From: Segatella paludivivens DSM 17968 = JCM 13650
GTDB lineage: Bacteria > Bacteroidota > Bacteroidia > Bacteroidales > Bacteroidaceae
DNA: 64,000 bases
NCBI RefSeq assembly: GCF_000373185.1
Contig: NZ_KB890649.1
Span: forward strand, 62,001-126,000
Direction: 5' to 3'
A program made the position numbers and the translations under genes. Every line of letters starts with the position of its first letter. Position 1 is the first letter of the stretch. The notes under the pieces were generated by a model. The model had not been told where the DNA came from and searched no databases. It saw nothing but the letters and a program-made list of their open reading frames with translations. Shown in pieces: positions 47,726-56,668 of the stretch.

Positions 47726-48197
47726 AAGGTAATATATTGATTAGTAATAGCTTAAGTCAAAAATGTATATAATGTAGGTTCGTTCTATGTTTTTTGGGGA
47801 TTCTTTATTTATTTTGGGGGGTGATGTTCTCGGTAAATGGTCTTTGATCTTAGTAATTTTTATGCCTGATCTATTAAATATCATTGCTGTTAATGAGTAA
47901 TTCATTTCTCATCTCTATTGAAATAATTTGTAGTCAGTGGTGTTACTCCCAGTTGATCTGTTATAACACTGTTAGGAGCGTTGAAATTCACCAAGCATAC
48001 GCCCTAAAGATGTAAGCAACCATAACCATTCTTATCTGTTAAGGAACTTATATCCTCCTTTTTTATCAGATTTGGGGTAAATAGCATTATCCTAAGTCGG
48101 ATTATAAGGACTATTTTCCCAGTAATGAAATACATGTGTATTATGCAAATGCTATAACTATGTAAAAAACACCAAAAGCAGGTGGAGTATGAGGCTT

Positions 48198-48288
48198 AAT
48201 GTCATTTTCCCCCCAATAATGTCACTTAATGTCACTCGCTAATCCCTCATAAATAAAGGGTTTGTGACATTATGACATTAGTGACATT
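48198..48288. repeat. Symmetric AATGTCA / TGACATT cluster
   Basis: Three direct AATGTCA(C/T) at 48198, 48218 and 48228 face three inverted TGACATT copies at 48265, 48273 and 48282, around a CCCT...AGGG centre (48244-48260). It ends about 37 bp before an orphan TACCTTTG box. Confidence 0.75.
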
Positions 48289-48354
48289 AAAAAAACTTTT
48301 TATGTTGGTGGCAAATATTGTTTTGTACCTTTGGTAAATGCCAATACTTATGAA

Positions 48355-48385
48355 TAAAAAGGACTTGGCAATTTAGTCAAGTCCT
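48355..48385 (-). terminator. Terminator of the glnS-TPR-dedA operon
   Basis: Minus-strand stem AGGACTTG (48385-48378)/CAAGTCCT (48367-48360) followed by TTTTTATT; it overlaps the last codons of dedA. Confidence 0.8.
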
Positions 48386-49011
48386 AATCTTTTTCTTCTT
48401 TTTATATACCACTTCACTAAGAAATATATAAATGCTATTGCAACAAGTGCCATTATGATAACCTTTATATATTCTCCATATTCCATGATCTTATCAGTCA
48501 GTTTATCTTCAGGAACAATAGCATGTAAATACCATCCAAGTCCAGCTAGAATGCAATTCCATAAACCTGCACCAAGCGTTGTGTAGAGCAGAAATTGCCA
48601 GTATTTCATTTTCGAAAGACCTGCAGGAATTGATATAAGATGTCTGATTCCAGGTATAAGTCTTCCTGTTATTGTAGCGACCATTCCATGTTGGTAGAAG
48701 AATTTCTCACTTTTTTCTACCTTATGTTGATTAAGAAGGCATATCTTACCCCATTTGCTGTTGGCGAAACGATATATTATAGGTCTTCCTAAATAGTATC
48801 CAGCTAAGTAGTTTATAGTTGCTCCAAAGTCTGCACCTAGAGTAGCGAAGAGTACGACTAGAAATACGTTTAAATTGCCTCCTGCAGCATGATATGCGGC
48901 AGGAGATACTACAAATTCAGATGGAACAGGAATGACAGTACTTTCCAATAGCATAAGAAGGAAAATCGTACCATAATTAAGATTACCTAATAGTGTAGAT
49001 AGCCAATTCAT
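48373..49011 (-). CDS. DedA-family membrane protein
   Basis: 212 residues with about five membrane segments. Family features: LLESTVIPVPSEFVVSPAAYHAAGG near the N-terminus, the re-entrant FATLGADFGATINYLAGYYLGR, and GRLIPGIRHLISIPAG with the conserved arginine motif near residue 115-130. DedA proteins are linked to undecaprenyl-phosphate or phospholipid flipping and envelope homeostasis. Start overlaps the TPR gene stop by one base (TAATG), so translation is coupled. Confidence 0.93.
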   Translation of the reverse strand: MNWLSTLLGNLNYGTIFLLMLLESTVIPVPSEFVVSPAAYHAAGGNLNVFLVVLFATLGADFGATINYLAGYYLGRPIIYRFANSKWGKICLLNQHKVEKSEKFFYQHGMVATITGRLIPGIRHLISIPAGLSKMKYWQFLLYTTLGAGLWNCILAGLGWYLHAIVPEDKLTDKIMEYGEYIKVIIMALVAIAFIYFLVKWYIKRRKRLGLD

Positions 49012-50438
49012 TATTGATCTCTTTTTTTGTTAGTTAGATATTTATAATAGTCTTTGGGATCCATATTTTCTGGAAAATAATCCTTTAATATTTTTTTTGC
49101 TTCATTAGGAGTTTTCTTTACGGCTTTTTTGACTACTTTTTTGAATTCATCATCATATCCCAAAGTTTTGCAGCAAGCAGCTAGGAACACATATACCTTG
49201 TCTGATTGTGCTTCATCGTAACTAATCATGCAATGAAGAATCTTATATGCCATTTCTACGTATCCATTATCCATAAGTGATGCTGATATACGCACATATG
49301 TTTCTGGATCATTGTTAGATTCTGTTGCAGCTTTCTCAAATATGTCTCTGGCCGTTTCCATATCACCATGCTGCAGATATAAATTACCCTTGTTAAGGAT
49401 AGCTTCAACACTTCCGCTATTTTCATAGCATTCGTCAGCGATCTTTATAGCTTCATCAAATTTATCTGCTAGCGAGAGTGCATTAGTTAACTCATCGTAT
49501 ATTTCGTTTTTAGCGGGGGCAAAGTTTGGACAATACTTAAGCGCCTTATTAAAAGCATCTATAGCTTCTTCATAGCGTCCAAGATTAGTTAGTGCCATAC
49601 CTTGCAAGATATAAGCTGAGTATTCCTCAGGACATAGTTCTGTGTATCTTTTTAAATATTTAAGAGATTCCTCAAAATTTTCTAATCCGAAAAGTCCATT
49701 ACTTTTGTTTAGTATGGCATCTGGATCATTAGGATTTATTGCAATTGAAAACTCACTACTAGATATACAAGCACTAAATTCAGAGTTAAGCAACTGAGTA
49801 GCTGCCAATTGATTCCAATACTCAGTAGAGTAGGGTTCTTTGTCTAGAAGACTATTATATATATCTTCGCTTTCTTTCAGATTACCCAATCCTAATTCAA
49901 TTTGTCCCTTAACTTGCCAATAGTCAGGGTCCTCAGGATTGTTGGACATGTCAATCCATTTTCTCGCTATTTCTAGTTCTTTGTAGTCTGTGAAAAGAGT
50001 GGCTACTTCTATTATATAGCTTTCAATCTCATCTTCATCAATCTCGTTTTCTTTACGTTTAAGATACTTAGAAGCTAGTTCTGGATGTCCCTCTGCAATT
50101 TTTACTTCAGCTACGGCATAATAATATTCTATATCGTGCTTATCTACTACTGCTTTAAGATATTTTTTTGCTTTTGCAATATTATCTTCTAACAATATTG
50201 CCATTCTTGCTCTGAAGACCAATGGATACACGTCACCAGGATAGAGTCTTATTGCATAATCAATTGTATCTATAGCGGCAAGTATATTTTCCTGAGATTC
50301 GTAGTAGCCCGCTATATTGGCAAGGACTTCTGTCTCAAGATAGATGTCCTTGCCATTCTGACGCGCTTCCTCATACTCTTTTAAAATATTGAGGAAATCG
50401 TCTTGCTCTAAGTACTCTGATTTATCAAAATGCTTCAT
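49011..50438 (-). CDS. Cytoplasmic TPR-repeat protein
   Basis: 475 residues without a signal peptide. At least eight tetratricopeptide repeats, the clearest being AYILQGMALTNLGRYEEAIDAFNKALKYCPNF near residues 265-300 (repeat core ALTNLGRYEEAIDAFNKAL) and VEAILNKGNLYLQHGDMETARDIFEKAA. Such proteins are scaffolds; the partner is unknown. It starts 32 bp after glnS and runs into dedA, so it is the middle gene of an operon that couples a tRNA synthetase to a membrane protein. Confidence 0.88.
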   Translation of the reverse strand: MKHFDKSEYLEQDDFLNILKEYEEARQNGKDIYLETEVLANIAGYYESQENILAAIDTIDYAIRLYPGDVYPLVFRARMAILLEDNIAKAKKYLKAVVDKHDIEYYYAVAEVKIAEGHPELASKYLKRKENEIDEDEIESYIIEVATLFTDYKELEIARKWIDMSNNPEDPDYWQVKGQIELGLGNLKESEDIYNSLLDKEPYSTEYWNQLAATQLLNSEFSACISSSEFSIAINPNDPDAILNKSNGLFGLENFEESLKYLKRYTELCPEEYSAYILQGMALTNLGRYEEAIDAFNKALKYCPNFAPAKNEIYDELTNALSLADKFDEAIKIADECYENSGSVEAILNKGNLYLQHGDMETARDIFEKAATESNNDPETYVRISASLMDNGYVEMAYKILHCMISYDEAQSDKVYVFLAACCKTLGYDDEFKKVVKKAVKKTPNEAKKILKDYFPENMDPKDYYKYLTNKKRDQ

Positions 50439-50470
50439 TAATAGTTTTTTAGTTATTTTATCACAGCCTT

Positions 50471-52189
50471 TTATTTATTCTGCTTTGCCCATGTATCTTT
50501 TAATCCTACAGTCTTGTTGTAAACAACATGCTCGGTTGTAGAGTCTGGGTCAGCAATAAAATAGCCTGTACGTTGGAATTGCAAATATTCACCATGTAGC
50601 AATGTTGCAGCATAGTTTTCTACATAGCAATTATTGTAAATTTTAAGACTGTCTGGATTTAGCAACTCTCTAAAATCACGCTCGTCAGCAGATGGATTTT
50701 CGATATTGAAAAGGCGGTCATATTCGCGGATTTCTGCTTTCTGACAATGATCAATAGATACCCAATGAAGTGTACCTTTTACCTTGCGGTTGGCACCTTC
50801 CATTCCACTTTTGCTTTCAGGGTCGTATTCTGCTTGTATTTCAACAATGTTACCTTCTGCATCCTTTGTGCATCCAGTACATTTAATGATGTATGCGTTT
50901 TTAAGGCGAACCTCTTTTCCTGGAGTCATTCTGAAGAACTTTTTCGGAGCATCTTCCATAAAGTCAGCACGTTCAATCCAAAGATCCTTTGTGAAAATAA
51001 TCTTATGGCTTCCTGCTGTTTCATCTTCAGGATTGTTTATTGCGTCCATCTCTTCTATTTGATTATCAGGATAGTTGGTTATTACCAGTTTTACGGGATC
51101 TAGTACTGCACTTACACGGATAGCCTTCTTGTTTAGATCTTCGCGAACGCTTGCTTCTAACAATGCCATATCATTTAGTGCCTCGAACTTTGTATAACCA
51201 ATAGAATTGATAAACATTCTGATGCTTTCAGGGCTGTAACCACGACGGCGCATACCACAAAGTGTCGGCATACGGGGATCATCCCATCCATTAACCAAAT
51301 TTTCATCAACAAGAGTATGTAACTTACGTTTACTCATTACTGTGTATGTAAGGTTCAAACGGTTGAATTCAATCTGTCGTGGGCGGTTGTCATGCATGTC
51401 GCCTTTGATACCTGTTTCGTCATATTCTTTTAATAAATCGACTAACTTATCATATAGAGGACGGTGAGGTACAAATTCTAAGGTACAAATAGAATGAGTT
51501 ACACCTTCGAAGTAATCACTTTGTCCGTGTGCGAAGTCATACATTGGATAGCAATGCCATTTTGTTCCTGTGCGGTGATGAGGAGTTTGTATAATTCTAT
51601 ACATTATAGGGTCACGGAAGTGCATGTTTGGATTCGCCATGTCTAGTTTGGCGCGTAATACCATGCTACCTTCTACAGCTTCAGGAGTATTCATCTTCTC
51701 AAAGAGATCAAGATTTTCTTCTACTGAGCGGTCACGATATGGACTAGGAGTACCAGAGGTTGTAGGGGTACCCTTTTGTAAGGCAATCTCCTCACTAGTC
51801 TGCTGGTCTACGTAAGCATAGCCCTTCTTTATCATCCAGATGGCGAAATCCCATAATTTCTCGAAATAATCAGAAGCATAGTATATATTTCCCCATTTGA
51901 ATCCCAACCATTTGATATCGTTAAGTATATTTTCTACATACTCATTGTTTTCCTTGCTAGGATTGGTATCATCGAAACGAAGGTTGCAAACTCCATTATA
52001 AGTTTCAGCAACTCCGAAGTCCATACATATAGCTTTTGCGTGTCCGATATGAAGATATCCGTTAGGTTCTGGCGGAAAACGAGTTTGTATTTTTCCTCCA
52101 TTCTTGCCATTGGCAAGATCTTCTTCAACAAATTGTTCTACGAAGCTAATGCTTTTCTTCTCTTCGTTTATTTCTTCTTTATTTGCCAT
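50471..52189 (-). CDS. glnS: Glutaminyl-tRNA synthetase
   Basis: 572 residues from the ATG at 52189 (MANKEEINEEKKSISF); the longer frame runs through the promoter and is rejected. Class I synthetase with HIGH-type motif PPEPNGYLHIGHAKAICMDF (core HIGH) and KMSKS variant VMSKRKLHTLV. The conserved beta-barrel anticodon-binding part follows. Its presence means glutamine is charged directly to tRNA-Gln. First gene of glnS-TPR-dedA. Confidence 0.97.
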   Translation of the reverse strand: MANKEEINEEKKSISFVEQFVEEDLANGKNGGKIQTRFPPEPNGYLHIGHAKAICMDFGVAETYNGVCNLRFDDTNPSKENNEYVENILNDIKWLGFKWGNIYYASDYFEKLWDFAIWMIKKGYAYVDQQTSEEIALQKGTPTTSGTPSPYRDRSVEENLDLFEKMNTPEAVEGSMVLRAKLDMANPNMHFRDPIMYRIIQTPHHRTGTKWHCYPMYDFAHGQSDYFEGVTHSICTLEFVPHRPLYDKLVDLLKEYDETGIKGDMHDNRPRQIEFNRLNLTYTVMSKRKLHTLVDENLVNGWDDPRMPTLCGMRRRGYSPESIRMFINSIGYTKFEALNDMALLEASVREDLNKKAIRVSAVLDPVKLVITNYPDNQIEEMDAINNPEDETAGSHKIIFTKDLWIERADFMEDAPKKFFRMTPGKEVRLKNAYIIKCTGCTKDAEGNIVEIQAEYDPESKSGMEGANRKVKGTLHWVSIDHCQKAEIREYDRLFNIENPSADERDFRELLNPDSLKIYNNCYVENYAATLLHGEYLQFQRTGYFIADPDSTTEHVVYNKTVGLKDTWAKQNK

Positions 52190-52218
52190 GATGTATATAC
52201 TTGTTATTTTTTGTTTTG

Positions 52219-52249
52219 CAAAGGTAACTACATTAAGGTTAAGAATCAA
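52219..52249 (-). promoter_or_regulatory. glnS promoter
   Basis: Minus-strand TACCTTTG (52226-52219) with TTG at 52249-52247 and 20 bp between. Confidence 0.65.
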
Positions 52250-52490
52250 CAAAGTTGTGTGATTTTTATATATTAATGTAATTAAACGATGCAAAGATAG
52301 TGCAAAAATCTGATTAATCGAAGCGAATAGAGATAAAATTTCCATTATATAATGCTTGGAACGCCATATCATTGGTTTTTCGCTGTCATAAATTTGTTTC
52401 TATATCGCTAATATCCCGTTATTGTACCAATAAATATTACAAATCGAACAAATGTTATGGTAAAAACATGTTTATAAACATAAAAAAACA

Positions 52491-52522
52491 TTTGCATAGA
52501 AATGAAAAATCATTTATCTTTG
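52491..52522 (+). promoter_or_regulatory. Promoter of the candidate small RNA
   Basis: TTTG at 52491-52494, exactly 20 bp, TATCTTTG at 52515-52522: a perfect match to the Bacteroidales promoter, on the plus strand, with no gene downstream except the terminator below. Confidence 0.65.
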
Positions 52523-52528
52523 CAAATG

Positions 52529-52616
52529 TTATCCTGAATACAATCTTTTTACCTTAAAAAAAAGCTAATACCTATTGAGATTGATGCCGCACTCTGTGAA
52601 GAGGGCGGCATTTTTT
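52529..52616 (+). ncRNA. Candidate small RNA (orphan promoter plus terminator)
   Basis: About 88 nt, flanked by a consensus promoter and a rho-independent terminator. No ORF longer than a few codons. The 5' part is single-stranded AT-rich (TCTTTTTACCTTAAAAAAAA); the 3' end is the terminator hairpin with stem ATGCCGC/GCGGCAT, an inner CTCT/AGAG stem and a GTGA tetraloop, then six T. It ends tail-to-tail with mltG (stop at 52615), so it could also serve as an end signal for plus-strand transcripts. Exact ends are inferred. Confidence 0.55.
52584..52616 (+). terminator. Rho-independent terminator of the candidate small RNA
   Basis: Stem 52584-52590 with 52605-52611, inner stem 52592-52595 with 52600-52603, GTGA loop, six T. 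On the minus strand there is no T tract, so it faces the plus direction rather than ending mltG. Confidence 0.85.
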
Positions 52617-53661
52617 ATTTAATCCCACGTTCGTTAAGTGCTTTTGAATATTTAGCTGCATTCTTCATATGTTCTTCGTAAGTTGTTGCGAAGTTATGGG
52701 TACCACTAAAGTCTTCTTTTGCACACATATATAGGTAATTGTGATGTACTCTGTTTAGAACAGCATCAATACCAGCTACTGATGGAATACGTATAGGACC
52801 AGGAGGAAGACCCGGATTCTTGTATGTGTTGTATGGGCTCTTTATAAACAACAAATTGTCATATATGCGCTTGAGTTCGAACTTCTTCCACGCAAACTTT
52901 ATTGTAGGGTCGGCCTGAAGTGGCATTCCTTCTGGATATTTAGCATCGCGGAACATCAGACGATTATAATACATTCCTGCAATCATTGGCTTTTCTGAAT
53001 TGTTAGCAGTTTCTTCGTCAATGATACTAGCAAGTGTTATAACTTGATTAGCTGTAAGATTCTCTTGTTTAGCTTTTTCTGTTCTTTCAAAGTTCCAGAA
53101 TTTCTTACTCTCTTTTTGCATACGATCAAGGAATTTATCTATTGATACGTTCCAATAAATGTCGTATGTGTTTGGTATGAACATACAAGCAATAGTTGCT
53201 GTATCATATCCGTACTTCTGACAAGTGGCTTCATCTGTTAATTTCTTGTACAATTGTGTACTGTCAATCATAAGTTTTTTAGAGATTTCAGCTGATAGCT
53301 TGTCTAAAGTTCTAACGCTTGGAATTGTTAGACTAACAGGAGTCTGCAATCCGTTTTTCATGTGTCGGAAGATTTTTAAAGCTCCATCGCCAGGTTTAAT
53401 AGCAAATCTACCTGTCTTGATTTTGTCTTTGTAACTAAACTGGTGTGAAAGTGCCTTGAAAGCACTCATCCCGTGACTAGAGGCGATTGGCTCAATCTTA
53501 CTGTATACAGAATCGATGTTGTCATCGTTGTCAATGTATACATACTCAACGTCTTTCTTTACGGAAAAACCTGAAAAAAAGTAGTAGTAAATCACTCCTA
53601 AAACAACCAAAATGAAAGCTGTGGCCGGAGCAAGATACTTTTTCTTAAAATCCTTTTTCAT
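52615..53661 (-). CDS. mltG: Endolytic transglycosylase MltG
   Basis: 348 residues from the ATG at 53661, preceded by a proper promoter box. One N-terminal membrane helix (YLAPATAFILVVLGVIYYYF) then a LysM-like and YceG/MltG catalytic domain. The catalytic glutamate is in ITLASIIDEETANNSEK near residue 220, with MIAGMYYNRL and ADPTIKFAW further on. It cuts nascent peptidoglycan glycan strands at the inner membrane and limits their length. Monocistronic. Confidence 0.94.
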   Translation of the reverse strand: MKKDFKKKYLAPATAFILVVLGVIYYYFFSGFSVKKDVEYVYIDNDDNIDSVYSKIEPIASSHGMSAFKALSHQFSYKDKIKTGRFAIKPGDGALKIFRHMKNGLQTPVSLTIPSVRTLDKLSAEISKKLMIDSTQLYKKLTDEATCQKYGYDTATIACMFIPNTYDIYWNVSIDKFLDRMQKESKKFWNFERTEKAKQENLTANQVITLASIIDEETANNSEKPMIAGMYYNRLMFRDAKYPEGMPLQADPTIKFAWKKFELKRIYDNLLFIKSPYNTYKNPGLPPGPIRIPSVAGIDAVLNRVHHNYLYMCAKEDFSGTHNFATTYEEHMKNAAKYSKALNERGIK

Positions 53662-53683
53662 AATTATATGTTGAAATCGTGCG

Positions 53684-53691
53684 CAAAGATA
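53684..53691 (-). promoter_or_regulatory. -7 element of mltG
   Basis: Minus-strand TATCTTTG (53691-53684); predicts a start about 16 nt before the ATG. The -33 element is poor. Confidence 0.5.
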
Positions 53692-53783
53692 CATCAATTT
53701 TTTTTATCTTGTGCTCATCAATCACTTTTTTTTCTTAACTTTGCATAATCTCATGTTATTATGATCGGTATTATTTTTAGGGT

Positions 53784-54425
53784 ATGAAATATAAGTCTTA
53801 TATTTTTGATTTAGATGGAACGTTGCTTGATTCCTTAACGGATATTGCAGCAAGTTGTAATTATGCACTTTGTATGAATAATATGCCTGAACGAACGATT
53901 GATGAAGTCAGGATGTTTGTTGGTAATGGAGTACGAAAATTGATGGAACGTGCTATTCCTGATGGAGATAATAATGAACTTTTCGAAAAGACGTATGCTG
54001 ATTTTCGCCAGCATTATCTTATTCACAGTCTTGATCATACTTCACCGTATAGTGGTATCATGAATATGTTAGGAGAACTGAAAAAAAATGGTTGCAATAT
54101 TGCCGTAGTCAGCAATAAATTTTATGCTGCAACTCAAGAACTAGTTCGCCATTTCTTTGGAGAGTATGTAACAGTCGCAATTGGTGAACGTGAAACTATA
54201 AGGAAGAAACCTGCGCCAGATACTGTTTTTGAAGCATTAAAGCAGTTGAATGTTGATAAAAATAATGCTGTTTACATTGGTGATAGTGATGTTGATGTTA
54301 TGACAGCAAAAAATTGTGGAATGCCATGTATTAGTGTCTTGTGGGGATTTAGAAGCAAACGGTTTCTCATCGAACACGGAGCTAGTGTATTCGTTGAGAA
54401 ACCGTCCGAAATACTTTCATTATAA
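53784..54425 (+). CDS. HAD-family phosphatase, phosphoglycolate phosphatase-like
   Basis: 213 residues. HAD motif I FDLDGTLLDS (nucleophile D9 or D11 region), motif II in IAVVSNKF, motif III lysine in RKKPAPDTV, motif IV YIGDSDVDVMTAKNCG. The helical cap (residues 18-85) is of the Gph/PGP type. Likely removes phosphoglycolate or similar metabolites; substrate not fixed by sequence. A plus-strand TAACTTTG at 53736-53743 is a probable -7 box. Divergent from mltG. Confidence 0.88.
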   Translation: MKYKSYIFDLDGTLLDSLTDIAASCNYALCMNNMPERTIDEVRMFVGNGVRKLMERAIPDGDNNELFEKTYADFRQHYLIHSLDHTSPYSGIMNMLGELKKNGCNIAVVSNKFYAATQELVRHFFGEYVTVAIGERETIRKKPAPDTVFEALKQLNVDKNNAVYIGDSDVDVMTAKNCGMPCISVLWGFRSKRFLIEHGASVFVEKPSEILSL

Positions 54426-54434
54426 AAAGTAATA

Positions 54435-55145
54435 CTATATGCTATGCTTTGCTACATATTTAAGGACATTCTCCTTGTAAGATTCTGATATTGGGATATT
54501 CAAATCTCCATATACAAGATGCATTCGTTCAATCATGTCTATCTTTGAAAGGTTGGCTATGTATGAACGGTGTATTCTCATAAAATCCTCACCAGTAATA
54601 GCTTTTTCAAGTTCTTTCATGTTCATGAGCGACATAATTGGTTGTTTACCGTTGTCAACATAGAATTTTACATAGTCCTTTACACCCTCAATAAATAAAA
54701 TATTTGATAGATTTACCTTTATGACTTTGTAATCACTTTTTATAAAGATAAAACTGTTACTCTTTAAATCAGGTCTTTTCTCTGTTTCAGAGAAATAAGT
54801 CTTAGCTTTAGCGGCAGCCTTCAATATATCTTCAAAGTTTGCCGGATTCATTAGACAATCAACTGCGTTGACTTGATAGCCTTCAATGGCATGTGATTTG
54901 TTGTCAACAAGGAATATCACTTTTAATGTTTCTGGAAGCATCTTCGCAAATTCCACACCACTCATTTCCGGTAATCGGATGTTAATAAAAGCTATGTCTA
55001 TGTGCGAATTTCTAATGACCTTCATTGCCTCTATGGCATTAGTACAACTAGCCGTAAGACTAAGAAATGGTATATTTCTCAGATACTCGCTCATCTTTTC
55101 AGCCGTACTGGTGTCATTTTCAATTAAAATACAATTTAGCATCAT
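54435..55145 (-). CDS. LytTR-family regulator with a non-phosphorylatable receiver
   Basis: 236 residues. Receiver domain (about 1-120) and LytTR DNA-binding domain (about 130-236: FIFIKSDYKVIKVNLSNILFIEGVKDYVKF, EDFMRIHRSYIANLSKI). In the receiver the phospho-acceptor aspartate is asparagine (N55 in FINIRLPEMSG), and the conserved lysine before proline is asparagine (N100 in CLMNP); the acidic pocket is reduced (ENDT at 9-12). It should therefore act without classical phosphorelay. No histidine kinase is adjacent; the upstream gene on the same strand, 51 bp away, encodes a TolC-like channel. Confidence 0.9.
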   Translation of the reverse strand: MMLNCILIENDTSTAEKMSEYLRNIPFLSLTASCTNAIEAMKVIRNSHIDIAFINIRLPEMSGVEFAKMLPETLKVIFLVDNKSHAIEGYQVNAVDCLMNPANFEDILKAAAKAKTYFSETEKRPDLKSNSFIFIKSDYKVIKVNLSNILFIEGVKDYVKFYVDNGKQPIMSLMNMKELEKAITGEDFMRIHRSYIANLSKIDMIERMHLVYGDLNIPISESYKENVLKYVAKHSI

Positions 55146-55196
55146 ACAAATTTGTTTGGGTTGTTATGTTATTTTCTCGTTATGTAATGTATATTA

Positions 55197-56564
55197 TTAT
55201 TTTATATCTCCATTCTTATAGAATTTCAACATGTCAATGTTTAATATTGTTAGATATTTGCTTTGAAGTTCATTTTGTTGTGCTCTTAACAGGTTGTCTT
55301 TTCCTGTCATCAACTCAATGATGTTTTTTAGACCTAGATTGAATTGTTCACTTAATAGTTCGTAGCTTTCTTTTGAACTTTGCGTAGTAATCTTGGCACT
55401 CTTAAATAAACTTTGATTATTATTAGCCTGTAACCAATAGTTTTCTATCGTCGAGTATAGGCTTGTTTGCTTGTCTTTTAAGTCAAGCATATAATTCTCA
55501 CGTTGTATTCTTGCTTTGTTTATAGCAGTCTTGGCTTGTCTGTTGTCATATATTGGCACGCTGACAGTGAATCCACCTCCCAATGTAAAGTTGTTTTTAA
55601 TCTGCTTATCCCAAGCATTAGTGTTCATTGATGTGGTGTTAGTGTTAAAACCTGCATTCATGCTTACTGTAGGTAGCTTTTGGGCTTTAGCAATTTTCAT
55701 ACTAATATCACTGCCTTGTATACCAAGTTGAGCCCCTTTGATCTCAGGTCTGTTTAACGCCAGATTATATACGTCATTTATAGTAGGGATATTTTCTAAA
55801 GCCATCTCATCTGTTGTCTCTGGCATTGTTATGTCAAAGTCTTCTTCACTAGTAATCTGTAATAGTTGTTTTAATTGTCGTTTATAATTTTTCAGATTAC
55901 TTTCTGATTCTATTATGGCATATTCATCCTTTGCTCTTTGTGCTGTTAGTTGGGCTAGATCAGCTTTACTCATCTTGCCAACCTTCATCATCATAATTCC
56001 TCTTTCCTCGTTTTTCTTACTTGTTGTAAGAGTTTCCTGATTTACATTTACAGCTTCGTTGGAATATAATATCTGAACGTATAATTGGGCTATTTGTTCC
56101 ATTAGACTATTCGCAGTAACTGCAGAATCTAATTCAGATTGTTGTTCAGCAACTTTATTCAGTTTTACCTGATTGCGGTTTCTGTTACCATTCCACACTG
56201 TCCAATTCGCGTTAACGCCATAGCTTCCATTGTAATACGTTTTGTCAACACTTGTTTGTACTTTGTCTCCTGCAACTACAAAACTACCAGTTTGAGGCCA
56301 CGGATTGTATGTTATGTTTTGTGATGTACTAAGTGATAAAGACGGTAACAGTTCTGCCTGACTCAGCTTAATATCTTCACGGGCACTTAGTTTTGCCAGA
56401 CTCTTTTTCTGTATTGTTATATTGTTTGTTATTGCATATTCAATACAATCCTTTAATGTCCAACTTCTAGCAGAAGTGCACATTGGAAAAAGAACAAATC
56501 CTGTGCATAGTAGGATTCCTATTACAATTTTATTCACTTTGTATTTAATTATGTTATTATTCAT
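55197..56564 (-). CDS. TolC-family outer-membrane efflux protein
   Basis: 455 residues. Signal peptide (about 1-32), then two OEP repeats: helical segments with LKDCIEYAITNNITIQKKSL and, in the second half, LNRPEIKGAQLGIQGSDISMKIAKAQKLPTVS (core PEIKGAQLGIQG). The pattern of long coiled-coil helices and two short barrel parts gives the TolC trimer channel-tunnel. No membrane fusion protein or pump is encoded next to it; it probably shares a tripartite pump encoded elsewhere. In unit with the LytTR regulator. Confidence 0.9.
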   Translation of the reverse strand: MNNNIIKYKVNKIVIGILLCTGFVLFPMCTSARSWTLKDCIEYAITNNITIQKKSLAKLSAREDIKLSQAELLPSLSLSTSQNITYNPWPQTGSFVVAGDKVQTSVDKTYYNGSYGVNANWTVWNGNRNRNQVKLNKVAEQQSELDSAVTANSLMEQIAQLYVQILYSNEAVNVNQETLTTSKKNEERGIMMMKVGKMSKADLAQLTAQRAKDEYAIIESESNLKNYKRQLKQLLQITSEEDFDITMPETTDEMALENIPTINDVYNLALNRPEIKGAQLGIQGSDISMKIAKAQKLPTVSMNAGFNTNTTSMNTNAWDKQIKNNFTLGGGFTVSVPIYDNRQAKTAINKARIQRENYMLDLKDKQTSLYSTIENYWLQANNNQSLFKSAKITTQSSKESYELLSEQFNLGLKNIIELMTGKDNLLRAQQNELQSKYLTILNIDMLKFYKNGDIK

Positions 56565-56668
56565 GCAAATCTATAGTTTTAGATGCAAAAAGATGATAAA
56601 AAGTTTATTTGTTGGTGCAATAATTAACAAAACTTTTAAAATGTTGGCAATAAAAAAGATTGCAGTTA

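Larger units (their letters stand above)
46710..48354. other. 1.6-kb gene-free region with iteron-like repeats
   Basis: No convincing coding frame on either strand. It contains a pair of GTGATAAGG palindromes (47237-47299), a cluster of ATGTAGG motifs (47156-47779), a symmetric TGTCA/TGACA cluster (48198-48288) and a promoter-like TACCTTTG (48326-48333) with no gene after it. The position directly after tRNA genes and the lack of genes suggest the remains of an integrated element, but no integrase or att duplication is visible. Confidence 0.5.

Noticed and set aside
52190..52372. 61-residue N-terminal extension of GlnS
   Set aside because: It crosses the glnS promoter and has no similarity to the synthetase.
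52372..52557. 61-codon plus-strand frame
   Set aside because: It spans the sRNA promoter, has an unusual composition and no start context; more likely accidental.
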